A DNA stretch of 6,142 nucleotides from Paracoccaceae bacterium (GTDB lineage Bacteria; Pseudomonadota; Alphaproteobacteria; Rhodobacterales; Rhodobacteraceae), in the NCBI GenBank assembly GCA_007120685.1, contig SKNG01000241.1:1-6142 (forward strand), in the 5' to 3' direction. Under the pieces are notes generated by a model. The model did no database searches. It was not told where the DNA came from and saw nothing but the letters and a program-made list of their open reading frames with translations. This document shows positions 3,917 to 6,142 of the stretch, one piece after another (positions within the stretch are counted from its first letter, which is position 1; each line of letters begins with the position of its first letter). Made by a program: the position numbers and the translations under genes.

Positions 3917-5056
3917 TCACCTGCCGGGGCCGCCGCCGCCCAGCCTGTCGGCCAGTTCCTGCACCGTCTTGCGCAGCTCGGCAACCTGCGTCATCAGCCG
4001 GGGCAGGCGGCGCTGGGCCTTGTACATGGCGATCTGCTCATCCATCCGGGTGGCCGGCGTGCCGAACATCACCCGCCCCGCCGGGACGCTGGAGGCCACA
4101 CCGGTGCGCCCCCCCGTCACCACATCGTCGCCCAGCGTGATGTTGTCATTGATGGCCGTGCCCGCCCCCAGCACCACGCGGTTGCCGATGCGCGCCGAGC
4201 CGGCAATGCCGGTCTGACCGCAGATCAGGCAATCCTCGCCGATCGTCCCGTTATGGCCGACCTGCACCAGATTATCGATCTTGCTGCCCCGGCCAATGAC
4301 GGTGTCACGGATGGTGCCCCGGTCGATGCAGGTATTGGCGCCGATTTCCACATCATCGCCAATGCTGACCGCGCCCAGCGAATGGATGCGCACCCACTGC
4401 TGGCCCCCAGGCGCCGCCGCGCTGTCGCCGGCAGGCGTGATGGGTGCGCTGCCCAGGCTTTCGCGCGCGCGCTCGGCGGCCGAGGTTTCAGGCGTGACGA
4501 AGGAAAACCCGTCGCCGCCGATCACCGCCCCCGGCTGGGCGATGAAGCGCGCGCCGATCCGCACGCCATGGGCGATATGCACCCCGGGCATCAGCAGCGC
4601 CTCTTCGCCCAGGCTGGCCCCGGGCCCGATCACGCAGCCCGCCCCGATGCGCGACCGCGCCCCGATGCGCGCGCCCGCGCCCACCACCGCCAGCGGGCCG
4701 ATGGCCACATCTGCGCCCAGTTCCGCGCCGGGTTCGATCACCGCGCTGGGGTGGATGCCAGGCGCGATGCCAGGGCCCGGGTCCATCAGTTGGGTGATGC
4801 CCGCCATCGCATAGCGCGGGCGCGGCACGAAAAGCGCGGCCTGCAGCCCCATCGCCTGCCAGTCCGCCCCTTCCCACAGCACCGCCGCGATGGCGCGGCC
4901 CTGCGCCAGACCTTCGGCGTAGCGCGGCGACATCGCCATCGCCAGATCGCCCGGCCCGGCCTGGGTCGGCTCGGCGGCACCGGTGATCGGCAGATCCCCG
5001 CGCCCCTCCAGCCGCGCGCCCAGCGCCTCGGCGATAGTGGACAGCCGGTATTCCAT
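3917..5056 (-). CDS. lpxD: UDP-3-O-acylglucosamine N-acyltransferase (lipid A synthesis)
   Basis: LpxD transfers a 3-hydroxyacyl chain from acyl carrier protein to the 2-amino group of UDP-3-O-acylglucosamine, the third step of lipid A synthesis at the cytoplasmic side of the inner membrane. The 379-residue protein has the N-terminal nucleotide-binding domain (about 1-98), a left-handed beta-helix of hexapeptide repeats (about 100-335) and a C-terminal helix (about 337-373). The catalytic base is H268 in QVGHNGTIG; GGDGFSF (180-186) and NTCIDRGT (241-248) are family motifs. Residues about 188-219 are an insertion relative to E. coli LpxD, rich in Ala, Pro and Ser; I believe Rhodobacterales homologues carry one here too. 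The ATG at 5056 follows AGGGG with 5 bases of spacing. Neither fabZ, lpxA nor lpxB follows: the gene ends in a hairpin opposite the heat shock gene, while an L,D-transpeptidase lies upstream. Confidence 0.95.
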   Translation of the reverse strand: MEYRLSTIAEALGARLEGRGDLPITGAAEPTQAGPGDLAMAMSPRYAEGLAQGRAIAAVLWEGADWQAMGLQAALFVPRPRYAMAGITQLMDPGPGIAPGIHPSAVIEPGAELGADVAIGPLAVVGAGARIGARSRIGAGCVIGPGASLGEEALLMPGVHIAHGVRIGARFIAQPGAVIGGDGFSFVTPETSAAERARESLGSAPITPAGDSAAAPGGQQWVRIHSLGAVSIGDDVEIGANTCIDRGTIRDTVIGRGSKIDNLVQVGHNGTIGEDCLICGQTGIAGSARIGNRVVLGAGTAINDNITLGDDVVTGGRTGVASSVPAGRVMFGTPATRMDEQIAMYKAQRRLPRLMTQVAELRKTVQELADRLGGGGPGR

Positions 5057-5113
5057 GGTGGCCCCTCAACGCTTCGCTTGGCCCGGTCTAGGCCAGTTGC
5101 ACGGCGATGAAAA
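5057..5113 (-). promoter_or_regulatory. Upstream region of lpxD with a weak promoter candidate
   Basis: The stretch upstream of the lpxD start on the minus strand holds TTTTCA (5113-5108) and TAGACC (5090-5085) separated by 17 bases. They match the -35 and -10 consensus at four and three positions, so this is only a candidate. AGGGG just before the ATG is the ribosome-binding site. Because a hairpin ends the preceding gene, lpxD probably needs a promoter here. Confidence 0.25.
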
Positions 5114-5132
5114 GCACCGCCACCGCACGAAG

Positions 5133-5165
5133 AAGGGCCGCGCCCTTGCCCGGACGCGGCCCCTT
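5133..5165 (-). terminator. Terminator of the L,D-transpeptidase gene
   Basis: CGCGGCCC (5155-5162) and GGGCCGCG (5135-5142) pair over 8 bases around a 12-base loop, with an extra AA/TT pairing after one bulged base (5163). On the minus strand the stem runs into a pyrimidine-rich TTCTTCGT tail. It lies 26 bases beyond the transpeptidase stop codon and before the lpxD promoter region, so it likely separates the two transcripts. Confidence 0.65.
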
Positions 5166-5191
5166 CACACGCGCGGCGGCGGGTCGCCCGG

Positions 5192-6142
5192 TCAGCTGCC
5201 CGCCGTGCCCGTCGCCACCCCGGCGTTGCGCAGCGCCTCGTACAGGCGCGCATCGCGGCCATAGATGTCGTTGCGGAAGTTCAACGCGCCGGTGACCGAG
5301 GTGAAGGCAGTGCGATAGACCAGATGGACCGGCACGGGATCGTCCAGATATACCCGCGTCTGCCGGCCAGAGCGCAGGATGGTCTGGAAATGTGTCACCG
5401 GGTCGCCGACCTGCCGCGACAGCAGTTCATAGGCGAACTCCTCGGGGTCGTTCAGCCGCACGCAGCCGGCCGAGAACATGCGCACCGAATTGCGGAAGAG
5501 GCCGCGTTCCGGCGTATCGTGCAGGTAGATCGCATAGGGGTTGGGGAACATGAACTTCACCCGCCCCAGCGGGTTCGACGGCCCCGGCGGCTGGCGCACG
5601 TTGAAGGGCAGGGTGCGCGGCGAGAAGCGCGAGAAATCGACGCTGCTGGCCGGCACCACCCGCCCGCTGGCATCGATCAACTGGTAGCGCCCCGCGGCCA
5701 CCGCGCCCCAGCGCCCGGCCAGCAGCGACCGCGGGATCGTCCAGTCCGGGTTGATCTCCATATAGGTCATGTGGTCGGAAAACTCTGGCGTCTGCCGGTC
5801 GCCCGCCTGCTGGCCGATGATCGAGATCGTCTCGAACGTCACCTGGTCGTCATCGACGATGCGCGAGGTGAAATCGGCCAGGTTGACCCAGATATGCCGG
5901 TCGCCGCGCGGGATGTTCAGCCAGCGTTCGCGCTCCAGCGCCACGATGACCGAACGCATGCGCTCCTGCGGTGGCACGTTTAGCGCCGCGATGGTGGCGT
6001 TGTTGGCGATGCCGTCCGGGTCCAGCCCGTGGGCGATCTGGAACCGCTGCACCGCCTGCTGCATGACGGCGTCATAGCGGGCGGTGGCGACGCGGGGCAT
6101 GTAACCCATGGCGATCAGCCGGTTGCGCAGCGCGATCACGGC
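5192..6142 (-). CDS. YcbB-type L,D-transpeptidase, C-terminal 316 residues (start lies beyond the right edge)
   Basis: The enzyme makes 3-3 cross-links in peptidoglycan in the periplasm, or attaches proteins to it, using a catalytic cysteine. The visible part begins inside a peptidoglycan-binding domain ('LRNRLIAMGYMP', then 'AVQRFQIAHGLDPDGIANNA', residues about 5-54 of the fragment). It continues through a linker (MRSVIVALERERWL, 62-75) into the catalytic domain: 'QTPEFSDHMTYMEINPDW' (117-134), then 'YLHDTPERGLF' (206-216) and FSAGCVRL (223-230). H208 and C227 are the expected catalytic pair, followed by Arg229. These features and the long domain order match the YcbB/LdtD branch rather than the small ErfK/YbiS enzymes. 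The frame is open to the window's last base, so signal peptide and N-terminus are missing. The gene ends 135 bases before lpxD, with a hairpin between, so the two envelope genes are neighbours but probably separate units. Confidence 0.92.
   Translation of the reverse strand, partial: AVIALRNRLIAMGYMPRVATARYDAVMQQAVQRFQIAHGLDPDGIANNATIAALNVPPQERMRSVIVALERERWLNIPRGDRHIWVNLADFTSRIVDDDQVTFETISIIGQQAGDRQTPEFSDHMTYMEINPDWTIPRSLLAGRWGAVAAGRYQLIDASGRVVPASSVDFSRFSPRTLPFNVRQPPGPSNPLGRVKFMFPNPYAIYLHDTPERGLFRNSVRMFSAGCVRLNDPEEFAYELLSRQVGDPVTHFQTILRSGRQTRVYLDDPVPVHLVYRTAFTSVTGALNFRNDIYGRDARLYEALRNAGVATGTAGS

Noticed and set aside
4253..5110. Plus-strand reading frame (285 codons) opposite lpxD, and a similar one at 5324-5983 opposite the transpeptidase
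   Set aside because: Both mirror well-supported genes, are rich in Arg, His, Asp and Ala, and have no ribosome-binding site or family motif.
1..6142. Novel defence, mobile or multi-gene system
   Set aside because: All seven genes belong to known housekeeping or stress families, and I see no integrase, transposase, toxin-antitoxin pair, tRNA-end duplication or shift in base composition.

Overview
The window is GC-rich (roughly two thirds G+C by eye) and looks like ordinary chromosome of an alphaproteobacterium, most likely Rhodobacterales (Paracoccus/Rhodobacter type). This rests on the protein sequences (LeuA, LpxD with a 'GGDGFSF' motif and a family-type insertion, an alphaproteobacterial TrhA), a perfect FNR-type box and the codon usage. 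It holds no mobile element, rRNA, tRNA or CRISPR array that I can see. I do not see a clear new multi-gene system. The most interesting material is in the regulatory DNA and RNA between the genes.

Layout from left to right. (1) Positions 1-236, minus strand: 5' part of leuA. It is preceded by a leader (about 237-449) that encodes a short peptide ending in a leucine cluster and folds into competing hairpins, which together look like a leucine attenuator. (2) Positions 482-556: three 14-bp tandem units and a strong hairpin. (3) Positions 565-1560, minus: a periplasmic di-heme cytochrome c peroxidase whose promoter carries a perfect FNR box (1691-1704). (4) Positions 1776-2324, minus: a hotdog-fold thioesterase-like protein. 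(5) A divergent intergenic region at 2325-2506, then on the plus strand a seven-helix TrhA/hemolysin III-family membrane protein (2507-3157) and a small heat shock protein (3273-3689). The heat shock gene has an FNR-like palindrome and a Shine-Dalgarno-masking hairpin with a bulged G, resembling a ROSE-type RNA thermometer. (6) A convergent intergenic region with three hairpins (3690-3916). (7) Positions 3917-5056, minus: lpxD (lipid A synthesis), detached from its usual partners at least downstream. (8) Positions 5192-6142, minus: most of a YcbB-type L,D-transpeptidase, cut by the window edge.

The genes do not form one pathway. leuA is amino-acid biosynthesis. The peroxidase, and possibly the heat shock gene, suggest low-oxygen or stress regulation. 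TrhA, LpxD and the L,D-transpeptidase all act on the cell envelope. Most genes appear to be single transcription units with their own upstream signals and downstream hairpins.
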